From Amphibalanus amphitrite (Eukaryota > Arthropoda > Thecostraca > Balanomorpha > Balanidae): a stretch of DNA of 64,000 nucleotides. The stretch spans positions 1,178,001 through 1,242,000 of the forward strand of contig NW_024881535.1 of assembly GCF_019059575.1 (NCBI RefSeq), in the 5' to 3' direction. Positions 57,101 to 62,613 of the stretch are shown in pieces. The notes under the pieces are model-generated. The model was not told the DNA's origin. It searched no databases and saw only the letters and a list, made by a program, of their open reading frames with translations. Numbering within the stretch: position 1 is the stretch's first letter; every line of letters begins with the position of its first letter. The position numbers were made by a program, and so were the translations under genes.

Positions 57101-58400
57101 TGTTTTAGTGCAGCTCAGGGTAGCCTCAACTGCAGCCTATAGCGACGTCTTCCACAGTTCACAGCACTACCCGTAATGTGAATGCTTTTAACTAACAAAC
57201 TAACACCGATAAAAAAATGCACCAACAAAAAACGCCCAACACTCCCTCCCTTTCCACATCCTCTCATACTCCGCATCAGTCAACCTTCTTCTCACCATCC
57301 CACTGGCGTCTCACCTCTCACCTGTGTGAGAGTGATGTAGCAGCGGCGTGATGACCCCTCTTACCCCTTTTCACCTGTGTGAGAGTGATGTAGCAGCGGT
57401 CCGTGAGTGGCGTCTTACCTCCTACGGTGAGCGGCGTCTCACTCCTATTTTTCACTTACACCTTAAACAGTTGCCGACCGGATGACACCCATTGTTTGGT
57501 CACCCACGCCATAGTATGCATCATGGGTGCGCCGAAATGACCAAAAGTCCCAATTTCCGGTGTGCAGGGTCATTTTCAACGGCACGTGGCACGTGGTTCT
57601 GGACTTTTCCGGCCACTTTGCGACATACCCATGGGTAGTGCACCGAATGGTGGTTGATCCGCATGTAAGAAAATGGGGGGTCGTTTGGATCGTTTTCGAG
57701 CAATCTGCCGTGGAACGCATTTTTTCATTTTCCCCATTGGCTTAACACGGGAATTTTTAAAGTCACGTGGCACGTGCACCAGATGGTCCGCGGAGGGGAG
57801 ACCCATACCAGAACGTAGATCACCTGGCCCACTAGAAATCCTGAAAAAATCAGAATTTTTGGACCAGCCGTTTTCAAGAGCATCAAGTTGTACTGATCTC
57901 AGGCAGCTTTTGCCAAATTTGCTACTGCTACTTTGCTATTTTGCTATTTTGCTTATTTGCTATTTTGCTACTTCAGCTCCGTGTGAGTGATGAAGCAGCG
58001 ATGAGATGACCCACCTCACCCCCTCTCTCACCTGTGTGTGAGAGTGATGTAGCAGCGGTCGGTGAGCGGCGTCTAACCTCCTGCGGTGAGCGGCGTCTCA
58101 CCCCTCTCACCTGTGTGAGAGTGATGTAGCAGCGGTCGGTGAGCGGCGTCTCACCTCCTGCGGTGAGCGGCGTCTCACCCCTCTCACCTGTGTGAGAGTG
58201 ATGTAGCAGCGGTCGGTGAGCGGCGTCTTACCTCCTACGGTGAGCGGCGTCTCACCCCTCTCACCTGTGTGAGAGTGATGTAGCAGCGGTCCGTGAGCGG
58301 CGTGATGACCAGTCGCGGCGTGTTGCCCAGATACTCGTGGCTGTAGCGCAGCTGGGCGTCGCATATGTTGGCGTAACAGTCCTTCATCTCCTCGTCCCAC
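19089..58400 (-). CDS. Axonemal dynein heavy chain, beta outer-arm type (DNAH9/11/17 class), AAA1 to C-terminus
   Basis: 53 exons reconstructed by homology; all junctions keep phase, 8017 nt, about 2671 residues to a TAG stop at 19089-19091. The motor moves cilia by ATP-driven sliding on doublet microtubules. AAA1 has GPAGTGKT and CFDEFNR. AAA2 has GNAGTGKT with a [15 protein letters not shown] stretch typical of the beta class, not of DNAH5/8. AAA3 has [11 protein letters not shown]4 GVGGSGKQ. The stalk and microtubule-binding domain are present, and the end [13 protein letters not shown] matches DNAH9-type chains. The N-terminal tail and linker (roughly 1800 residues in the family) are absent and no exon is visible at 58401-64000, so they should lie beyond the right edge. 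One intron is GC-AG. Exon coordinates are in the segment entries that follow. A pseudogene is unlikely: no stop or frameshift was found. Confidence 0.96.
19899..19971. repeat. (CTCA)n microsatellite
   Basis: About 18 perfect CTCA/ACTC units, ending 25 nt from the dynein exon edge at 19996, whose donor on this strand also reads CTCAC. Confidence 0.95.
20324..20367. repeat. Perfect 17-bp inverted repeat with 10-nt loop
   Basis: Arms CACAGATAACAGTAGTA and TACTACTGTTATCTGTG (20324-20340, 20351-20367). The loop repeats ACAGTAG, so a second overlapping palindrome ACAGTAGTACTACTGT exists. Intronic. Confidence 0.85.
22511..26544 (-). other. Dynein exons: AAA6 and start of C-terminal region
   Basis: Exons 26404-26544, 25909-26079, 25498-25646, 25078-25245, 24672-24804, 24167-24310, 23825-23962, 23511-23600, 23119-23254, 22511-22686. 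Markers: [95 protein letters not shown]. The intron after exon 25909-26079 starts GC instead of GT (CAG|GCGAGT), a GC-AG intron. Confidence 0.94.
24088..24145. repeat. (CT)n microsatellite
   Basis: Nearly 30 CT dinucleotides directly beside the dynein donor at 24166; on the transcribed strand this is a (GA)n tract at the start of the intron. Confidence 0.95.
26692..27910. mobile_element. piggyBac-like MITE, copy 2
   Basis: TTAACCCGCGCCC at both ends (inverted), extending about 22 bp with one mismatch. The left end carries a G-run/TGTTTGAACA/C-run hairpin and the right end GGGGTGTTCAAACACCCC. CCCATTGACTTATAATGGGG lies at 27549; many AGGTCA/TGACCT motifs. No coding sequence; 1219 bp inside dynein intron 26545-28057. 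Confidence 0.8.
28400..28479. repeat. Imperfect inverted repeat, 18-bp arms
   Basis: TAATGGTGAGGAGTTCTC (28400-28417) faces the inverse of TAATGGTGAAGAATTCTC (28462-28479), 16 of 18 matching, with GTCGAGAATTCTCG between. Possibly a small foldback element. Confidence 0.6.
29747..29844 (-). repeat. Tandem copies of dynein exon 3' edge with donor
   Basis: The exon 29828-29986 ends in a segment reading CTGCGGGTCGATCATGA on the plus strand. Near-copies start at 29787 and 29747, spaced 41 and 40 nt. The 29787 copy keeps a GT donor; the 29747 copy is more degenerate (GTGCGGGCCGATCACGA). Confidence 0.75.
30538..31429. mobile_element. piggyBac-like MITE, copy 3
   Basis: Ends TTAACACGCGCACTGCAG and the inverse of TTAACACGGGCACTGCAG. 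The left end has G-run/TTGAAAACAA/C-run and the right end GGGGGTTGAAAACACCCCC. CCCATTGACTTATAATGGG lies at 31063; AGGTCA-rich. 892 bp, inside dynein intron 30399-31686. Confidence 0.8.
33213..36248 (-). CDS. LINE ORF2: endonuclease-reverse transcriptase
   Basis: 1011 aa from the ATG at 36248. N-terminal apurinic-type endonuclease: NCEG, CETW, GDFN and SHIDHIAV carry the Asn, Glu, Asp and His residues. The reverse transcriptase has [16 protein letters not shown], the [13 protein letters not shown] motif, [16 protein letters not shown] and the catalytic CYADD (about residue 728). The C-terminal 200 residues have no recognised domain. The frame stays open upstream to 36950, overlapping the ORF1 3' end; I take 36248 as the start because endonuclease homology begins there. 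An earlier start is possible. Confidence 0.9.
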   Translation of the reverse strand: MSLTLGTYNCEGFLAGAQYIADCLIPECDILFLCETWLARAQGAYLEHALSSLSSEEFQVFQEFAMELPPGTGDGRPHGGVAFVCRRQAGRTFRAVECNDSRICGVTIVELSHPLITIIGCYMPYWNSSAVNFEEYTILTGKLDALFSSLRPSAPVVLVGDFNCALPPLSPELRPPGWHRLRGFSPLSLLMQDLLDDHGLTVAEFRFSQPVAYTYARADGQSHIDHIAVPQCLVPQVHDCRIVAPCVDNLSPHLPVLCSVVLPSASAGTSLDVSSPPLNMGSIHSEVLDWSCPEKLQIYLSSLDELIGACQLTNGATPDEIDEAITRCIHTAARIAGCSKSRRPPKPWWSPDVAVARDRTRFWHQIWVNCGRPTLSAVAQCYQAARSAYRHARRRAAVTRIESEAHTLRLLRRDKNLTAFWRRVQQIRRNGLKSASDLSAADFRTHFQTVHQDSHRQLTLDQLQIAKHVDSRLRRIRNDASERTVSAGQVAGLIHRLQRGKAPGIDGITAEHLLYGQSPCLLSALAHLLSVCLSTCSVPATFADSVIVPVLKKSQSDPNCLDNYRPISITTCASKLLELLVLDELNASFEPHHLQFGFIFNRGTMQASLLAGETIQQNRARGLPVFVANLDARKCFDRIWHDGLFFRLEDYLSDYCWCLMVTWYRHLSARVTFGGATSEAFLVCRGTRQGAILSPTLANIFLLPLIEVLDRSGRGAYLHSQHVPAICYADDILLISANARDLGAMLQMVGEFAATWRLDFVHPEPGKTKSHCIIFGQELFTSTPRWTLSGQQLQIRQTTEHLGTVLDDNLSTDSHVAQRIRRACASFYGLTPLGNFTNRLTAADKIFLWKTVVLPALIFGCETAPLSSADIERLDSRQASLIKAALGLPRSAHHTALLIAAGVPRIGEVLRGDALRAFRNAFRADHRLRQAYVTGLARLATYPEQLDGSFIGHVYNLCGGNFGAIMHIAAGYVDHDIVRAPLQESGLIDSLKMVLASNCQASRRLLRLLTS
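36355..38586 (-). CDS. LINE ORF1: coiled-coil nucleic-acid-binding protein
   Basis: 743 aa. A coiled coil at about residues 230-300 ([28 protein letters not shown]) would trimerise the protein. A segment starting [16 protein letters not shown] is RRM-like in layout. The C-terminal 200 residues are His/Gly/Arg-rich with imperfect repeats around HGDGGW and HGGNGW. No CCHC zinc knuckle is seen. ORF1 ends 107 nt before the chosen ORF2 ATG. Confidence 0.8.
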   Translation of the reverse strand: MSDSDTSVSGYDQTVGEWVVARKTKRSRISKAKIVASTITDAEETVPKSIFCPTSPLTNQPTATPEQLTSATNSTHTGENDDKASHDRVMTSARAPTLDQLIPTSATSADKKRLIAESDCIFSGRYDPAAVCCIMASMDEPDLRELRELLHAALSAVIPAVAGRPLCRRVTGNLAGLADDCWTLGYSAAQGMLTQRANAATLKPAGRNPLPPPGPTRSAPSDSAMSCPSAITSSLEAIISTQLRMENEIRELHARQATQDAYKTRLKQLELEITGLRRECAARDDTIDQLKVLVEGLLAREGPQPRRPVTPGLQVQPGRHDSDARSAANDATAVTEEAHSDRTAAREIAANLDLRALGEAIAGALHWRVGDSDSEPEQQNTHTVSERRTAQPANHSQAAVPTAAPTSDTSAAAPGGPTRRQGMVTGSGPPSALIQEPPRQESRKEKFILEGFRVDVADSDVRSLVWTVVRNLHDFQRVSRRGPAASVSKAFKIEVDAEDTDRILDPSSWPTGLVVRLLPHPVNTGRRGQRFRRPAASSGRSQTTRSAAKRTEHGNANWQATAPRRYSDVVRGIEHCDTAWTAAAQRRDEDETRREAVTSQRSRAPNRDCTHGVGTSSAVDAVGGDGSNATHGDGGWEEERPRRYGPFVPARYHGHQDDNEWVSTYQRRDGDGHWATAASHRPGAPSRGSEQDAGAPWVPAASRHVRGGATHGGNGWRATASQCDGSGYRGWPYQCAREATSWE
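42564..44271. mobile_element. Transib-like non-autonomous transposon with CACAGTG termini
   Basis: 26-bp perfect terminal inverted repeats begin CACAGTGGGGATTTTTCCGA. A 5-bp duplication CAACG flanks both sides (42559-42563, 44272-44276). Heptamer-like CACWRTG ends with a 5-bp duplication are the Transib/RAG pattern. An 8-bp hAT-type duplication was tested and does not fit. No transposase ORF. It contains a TTAA-type MITE and lies in dynein intron 42391-44418. Confidence 0.75.
42695..43562. mobile_element. Older piggyBac-like MITE, copy 4 (nested)
   Basis: The right end CGATGGTTAA follows C-runs. The left end has GGGGGTTCCATTGGACCCCCC and a decayed TTAA. The interior carries repeated AGGTCA/TGACCT, including TGACCTTGACTTGACCTT at about 43210. 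More diverged than the other copies. Confidence 0.55.
44939..48058. other. Large dynein intron including 3.1 kb without gene
   Basis: Between exons 48059-48220 and 44855-44938. A G-run at 46280 and several short open frames occur, but nothing recognised as coding, tRNA or transposon. Confidence 0.5.
48526..51734 (-). other. Dynein exons: AAA3
   Basis: Exons 51561-51734, 50998-51190, 50593-50705, 50071-50264, 48526-48745. Walker A is [10 protein letters not shown] (second exon), Walker B region [11 protein letters not shown] (third), and [20 protein letters not shown] (fourth) is the sensor segment. Confidence 0.95.
48746..50070. other. Dynein intron, no recognised feature
   Basis: AT-rich 1.3 kb; no ORF with homology, no inverted ends seen. 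Confidence 0.5.
52028..54799 (-). other. Dynein exons: AAA2
   Basis: Exons 54575-54799, 53944-54154, 53496-53623, 52863-53011, 52448-52617, 52028-52140. Walker A is GNAGTGKT in the second; [20 protein letters not shown] in the third; [12 protein letters not shown] in the fourth. The PATREWKDG stretch marks the beta class. Confidence 0.95.
57319..58294 (-). repeat. Tandem copies of dynein exon 3' edge with donor
   Basis: The real exon end at 58265 (plus strand CTGTGTGAGAGTGATGTAGC) recurs starting near 58188, 58111 and 58032 (spacing 77, 77, 79) and again near 57372 and 57319. Most copies keep the CTCAC donor context and the first ~30 nt of exon; GTGAGCGGCGTCT lies between. The array is split by an unrelated insertion at about 57480-57960. 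Confidence 0.85.
57480..57960. mobile_element. Insertion splitting the exon-edge array
   Basis: Interrupts the 77-bp array. It shares CCCCATTGGCTTAACACGGG with the conserved interior motif of the TTAA MITEs and contains CACGTGGCACGTG as in 10130-10640. No clear ends, so the class is uncertain. Confidence 0.4.
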
Positions 58401-59141
58401 CTGGAGAGAGGAGACAGGGGAGAGAGAGGGGGAGGGGGGGGGCAAAATAAGTTACCGTGTCAATTTATCATTAAGAAGTGCAATTTATGCACCGTGATAC
58501 CTTTCGTCTGTCCCTCCAACCATCAAAGTAATCCTTAATTCCTTTCGTCATCTATTTGGCGACGACAAATATGGATAAAAACGTCGAATTAGCTCTTCCA
58601 TTACTAATTTCTGCATTTATCGGCTCCATACTTAGGCCTAGTGAGTGACTGCCGCACTCTCCGACGGCTTTCCCAGGCGTGGAACAGGCACCGCAGTGCG
58701 AACTCAGCGTGATGATTGACAATCTTAGGTCGGTTTGCGGAACCGGCAGTCTCTACATCTGACACACAATGACGGCCATATAATATTGAAAAACACCTCT
58801 TGAAACGTAAATAATGTATTCACAGAACCGGAAACAGCAGTCAGAAACTTTCCCAGGATTGCATATATCTACAACAGATTCAACAAAATCTTACCAGCAA
58901 TGTTGTACTAACTTTCTGACAATTATCACAGGTTCATTATCAAAACAAGACAGTAACAATGAATCTTCATGCAACAGATACAGCCAAAGTATCTGAACTT
59001 AAAATATGTAGCTTTCTTTTCCTTTAAACCTTTAAAACGTTGCACCTTCAAAGCCGTATTTAAGCAATTTTAAACGTTACCGTTTTAATTGAAAGAAACT
59101 CAACAAACGCAAAATACACCGGACTAACGGAGCGGCGCGAA

Positions 59142-59467
59142 TTGTTTTGTTTTTGTTTTGTTGGGTTAGGCCCTTTCGGTCCAATGAGACCATTTCAGAG
59201 CCGGGAGGATGATAGGATATAGGGGGAGACATTGGTCTGGGCAGGCACCCTAGTGAGTCGCCGGGGCTGAGCCCGTCCAGAGGACAGGCCACCCAGCCCC
59301 AAGGCACTCACTGCACCCGGCTACGGGGTGCGCTCCCTCGGGAGCAGCGGTGCCGCTCCAAGGGAGCAGCCCGCATGAGATAAAGTTGCCTGTCCAGCCC
59401 GGAGGGGGGTTGCGGCGTGGAGGAGAAGGATTTCAGCATCCTGAGGATGGAAACACGGAACGGTGTA
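59142..59467 (-). mobile_element. Retroposon with 12-bp target duplication
   Basis: 326 bp flanked by GAGCGGCGCGAA on both sides (59130-59141, 59468-59479). The tail on the minus strand is A-rich with C/T interruptions (plus strand TTGTTTTGTTTTTG). Same family as 1672-1998. It inserted 21 bp past the stop codon of the secreted paralogue 2 and likely contributes to that gene's 3' UTR. Confidence 0.85.
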
Positions 59468-59488
59468 GAGCGGCGCGAAGCATAACAC

Positions 59489-60928
59489 TCAAAATTCAGA
59501 AGGAGGAGGTTGGTGTGTATTTCCCCAAACGTTTCGAAACTCCTCAGCGGTGAAGAGTCCGGCGCCGGCGGTGAAGCCGTGCTCGAAGCCCCACTGCTGG
59601 TCGTGCTCGTACACCCAGAAGGTGGCCGACGTGACGTCACTGCCCAGACCCACGTACTGCACCGAGGTCGGCACACGGCTGAACCAATGGTGAGTCGTCA
59701 GGGGCCACTGAGTGTGGGACGCTCCGTTGTCGGTGGGGTTTTCAGCGAGGACGGTCACCCAGCCGCTGGTGAACTCGACTCTGAAGCGGTGCGGCTCGGA
59801 GCCGTTGGACCAGCCGGCGTCCCAGGGCTCCTGCCACGCGGCGTGGGTCTCATTCGCCAGGCCGGCCTTCGAGTTCCTGCCGGGAGCCAGCCTTACGACG
59901 GCCTGGAATGCATTATCAAAGCTCTCGCGGAAGAAGACTCGACACGCGGTGTCACTGGAGCAGCGGAACAGGACGCTGGCGCCGGTCGACTCGGGGAATC
60001 TCCTCCAAATGGCGCTGACCGGGGCCAGCGTGTAGCCGCGCTGCTGGGACCAGCCGTCCGGCTGGACCAGCCACGGATCAGTGAGCTCGGGCCCCAGCCG
60101 CCACAGAGCCGGGCCGATGGATTGCAGCAGCACATACGGCATGTTCGGTGGTATCGGATGCGTGTGGGCCAGAGCCAGGGAGCCTGCCGAGTACAGTCGC
60201 AGCTCTCCGGTACACCAGGAAATCTCCAGCGGAGTCATCTGACGACCATTATCCAGGCCAGCAGCGCCTGACACGATGCTGTTTTCTCCGGGGACTGACA
60301 GATAAGTCTCCTGATAGCCGATGACGAATGTTGCCAAAAAGGAGCTGGTACCGTTGGCTGCGCTGGCCAGAACGATCGACAAAAAGCCCGGCGATGGTAC
60401 GGCCACAGCCGCGAGCTTGATGCGACACTGTCCGTCAGCGAGCCGTTTCCAGACTTGCGTCCAGATGTCTCCGCCCGTCCACACGTCGGTAAATTCCGGT
60501 ATCGGGTGTCCGTTCAGGATTCGCCCGGTGGGAGGACAGAGCGGGGAGCAGAGGTCGTCCGTGGGACAGAGTGGAGAGAGCAGCTGGGGCTCCACGTAGT
60601 GGCCCGACGCGGGACTCATCTGCAGGCCCCCACCTCCGGCCTGGCAGGCGGGGTAGCGGTACAGACGACACCGTCCGCCGTGCTGGTAGGCCGCCCCGCA
60701 GGCCGGCGTCGTGCCGCGCCGAGCCACGCAGGCGTGCAGGCAGGCCACCAGACTGGGCGAGGCCAGGTCAGAGACGGGCGGGTCGGCCGGCTGCACGCCA
60801 CTCAGCACACGCCGGCCGGCCGTGGAGTGGATGTCTGAATTGACCACGGACCGTGACCAGGTGACCATCAGCAGTAGAATCAGGCAGAGCGGCGGACCGC
60901 GGCGGGGGCCGCCACGGCACACAGACAT
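59489..60928 (-). CDS. Secreted Cys-rich protein with probable tandem FAMeT-like domains, paralogue 2
   Basis: 479 aa from the conserved ATG at 60928; an in-frame ATG at 60958 would add 10 residues. Same layout as the 16504 gene: signal peptide, Cys-rich module, two C-terminal domains. Residues about 1-172 differ at roughly eight positions. Then about 88 residues are mostly different. About 120 residues are nearly identical, then about 30 residues are different, and the end is alike except for a distinct C-terminal tail. Homology continues some 60 nt upstream of the ATG. Single exon. It lies upstream of the visible dynein exons on the same strand and so is probably nested in a dynein intron. 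Confidence 0.8.
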   Translation of the reverse strand: MSVCRGGPRRGPPLCLILLLMVTWSRSVVNSDIHSTAGRRVLSGVQPADPPVSDLASPSLVACLHACVARRGTTPACGAAYQHGGRCRLYRYPACQAGGGGLQMSPASGHYVEPQLLSPLCPTDDLCSPLCPPTGRILNGHPIPEFTDVWTGGDIWTQVWKRLADGQCRIKLAAVAVPSPGFLSIVLASAANGTSSFLATFVIGYQETYLSVPGENSIVSGAAGLDNGRQMTPLEISWCTGELRLYSAGSLALAHTHPIPPNMPYVLLQSIGPALWRLGPELTDPWLVQPDGWSQQRGYTLAPVSAIWRRFPESTGASVLFRCSSDTACRVFFRESFDNAFQAVVRLAPGRNSKAGLANETHAAWQEPWDAGWSNGSEPHRFRVEFTSGWVTVLAENPTDNGASHTQWPLTTHHWFSRVPTSVQYVGLGSDVTSATFWVYEHDQQWGFEHGFTAGAGLFTAEEFRNVWGNTHQPPPSEF

Positions 60929-60958
60929 GCCGCGATGGCCGAGGCGACCGCGGAGCAT

Positions 60959-61950
60959 CGTGGGGTTGATGAGACAGAGGACAGAGGGAGGCTAGATAGA
61001 GAGCAGCAGCGGTGACTCGTGCGCGCCCGTGACTCGTTGGATATTCGGTAAGGGATTCAGCGCAGGCAGCCAACTGTCAGGGCCAGGGTGGTGACTCCTG
61101 AGCGCTTGCCAGCTCTGTCGGACGACAGGTCCAGGTCCTTCCCAAATTCACCAAAAGTCCTCCGACCGGCCAGTACGCGTTCTATGCAGATCTCAGGCAA
61201 ACAGAGGCCGCGATCATCTGTCAAGAACGATCTACCCTGGACAGGGTCTACGTTAGCTCTGGCCTGCACCGATCGAGCACCATCCATGCCATTCTGGAAG
61301 GCGCTATGCAGCCCAAAGACCCTCTCTAAGCCGGTCGTTAACATGTTCAGCCGTGTTAATTTCGCGTTTGCTCTATGATGAGGTTTCGGCTGAATCCGCA
61401 TGCTGAAAAGTGATGATAAGGTATTCATAATTGGTTGTGCTGGCTATTCACAGTAGCAACTATTACTTTGTCACGCCGTAAGTACATGAGAGTAGGTGTT
61501 ATAGGCTCACCGCTACGGCTGAGATTACATATGTTAGTCCGAGCAGACTACCCCACGCTAATTCAGTACCCAAAGGAACCGTAGCAGGCCATCTTCTTAT
61601 ATGTATAGAGCCGCCAACTCTGTGGCTTATTCGCTATCATCAAAAACACATTAGCCATCTTAAATGCAATCTTTGTGGAACACGACAGCGCAACTTCGAA
61701 TGAAGGTCCAGTGTCCGCCGTTTGGTACACGGTATCATTTTACTCATGCTGTATGTAAATAACCGACCGTTAAGTGTGTCACGGTGTGGATTACGCACGC
61801 AGAGGCAGACCCTCCGTCACCGTTTGCACACCCACTACGCTGCTACCGTGACAAGCTTGATGGTATTAGGTCGTTCAATAGGCAACGAACAATCCGTCAT
61901 AACTTCTTTATTTCTTTATTTAACACTTTCAAACTTTCACAGATTATAGA
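60959..61950. other. Region without recognised gene
   Basis: Includes the upstream region of paralogue 2. Overlapping open frames on both strands at 61057-61428 have no recognised homology and no splice signals I can support. Confidence 0.4.
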
Positions 61951-62275
61951 TCAAATGTTTCTTAATGTAGCCTTTGCCTCAAACCAGTCGCCGCCCGCCT
62001 GCACACACTTCTCCCAGCGTTCCGGCCAACGCCGGAATTCCGCCCGGAAAAACGCGTTTTCCGTCTTTTTCACCCAGTTCTTGACAGCCCACCTGACTTT
62101 AGCGTCGGTCTCGAAGTGTTCACCACGGAGGCCATCCTTCAGGGGACCAAAGAGGTGAAAATCTGAAGGAGCCAGGTTCGGACTGTAGGGCGGCTGGGGC
62201 ATGATATTCAGCCCTGTCTCGCGATCTCCTCGCGTGTGGCGTGAGACATGTGCGGACGAGCGTTGTCATGGTGTC
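61951..62275 (-). pseudogene. Mariner-type transposase C-terminal relic
   Basis: Minus-strand HHDNARPHMSHATREEIARQ, then after a frameshift PPYSPNLAPSDFHLFGPLKD, then WEKCVQAGGDWFE and a stop. These are the second and third catalytic regions of mariner transposase. The usual third catalytic Asp (SPDLAP) reads Asn here, and the frame is broken, so it is inactive. Confidence 0.8.
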
Positions 62276-62284
62276 ATCCTGGTG

Positions 62285-62440
62285 GGCTTTCTTGAACCTG
62301 GGCGGACTATGGACAGCGGGCCGCTACATCACAGTCCTGCAGGAGACTGAGAAAAGCAATCCTGAAGAAGAGGCGCGGCTCGGATGTCAACAACATCACC
62401 ATACACCATGACAACGCCCGACGACCAAATATCCTGACGT
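62285..62440 (+). pseudogene. Second mariner transposase relic, opposite strand
   Basis: Plus-strand GRYITVLQE, then after a frameshift NNITIHHDNARRPN, the middle of a mariner transposase, head to head with the relic at 61951-62275. Confidence 0.65.
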
Positions 62441-62459
62441 CATTTGTGGCCAACTTATC

Positions 62460-62613
62460 ATAGCCTCTGGGAAAATTTTTGGTCACAATGTGTAAAATTG
62501 ATGCCCGGAGGGGTCCTGAAAGTTTGGTGGCGATATCTCCAGCCGTTTAGGAGATATCGATCGAAAAGGACAGGGGGGCGTTTCGCCCCCCCCCCCTACG
62601 GGGCGCGGGTTAA
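62460..62613. mobile_element. Right-end fragment of a TTAA-type MITE
   Basis: Ends with G-run/CGTTTCG/C-run then CGGGGCGCGGGTTAA and shares its TTAA with the next copy. Confidence 0.6.

Larger units (their letters stand above)
55362..58400 (-). other. Dynein exons: AAA1
   Basis: Exons 58265-58400, 56824-56958, 56478-56597, 56008-56150, 55362-55563. The first holds [19 protein letters not shown]; the second the Walker [20 protein letters not shown]; the third Walker B in [10 protein letters not shown]; the fourth the sensor region [23 protein letters not shown]1 is the main ATPase site and all its catalytic residues are present. Confidence 0.95.

Noticed and set aside
57319..58294. CRISPR-like array of 77-bp repeats
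   Set aside because: Units are copies of a dynein exon edge with a splice donor, spacers are not unique, and the genome is eukaryotic.
58265..58400. Dynein gene as DNAH5/8 (gamma) class
   Set aside because: The AAA2 segment [15 protein letters not shown] and the C-terminal [13 protein letters not shown] match the DNAH9/11/17 class instead.
61057..61428. Possible coding exon on the minus strand
   Set aside because: 123 open codons, but both strands are open, there is no recognised family, and no convincing splice or start context.
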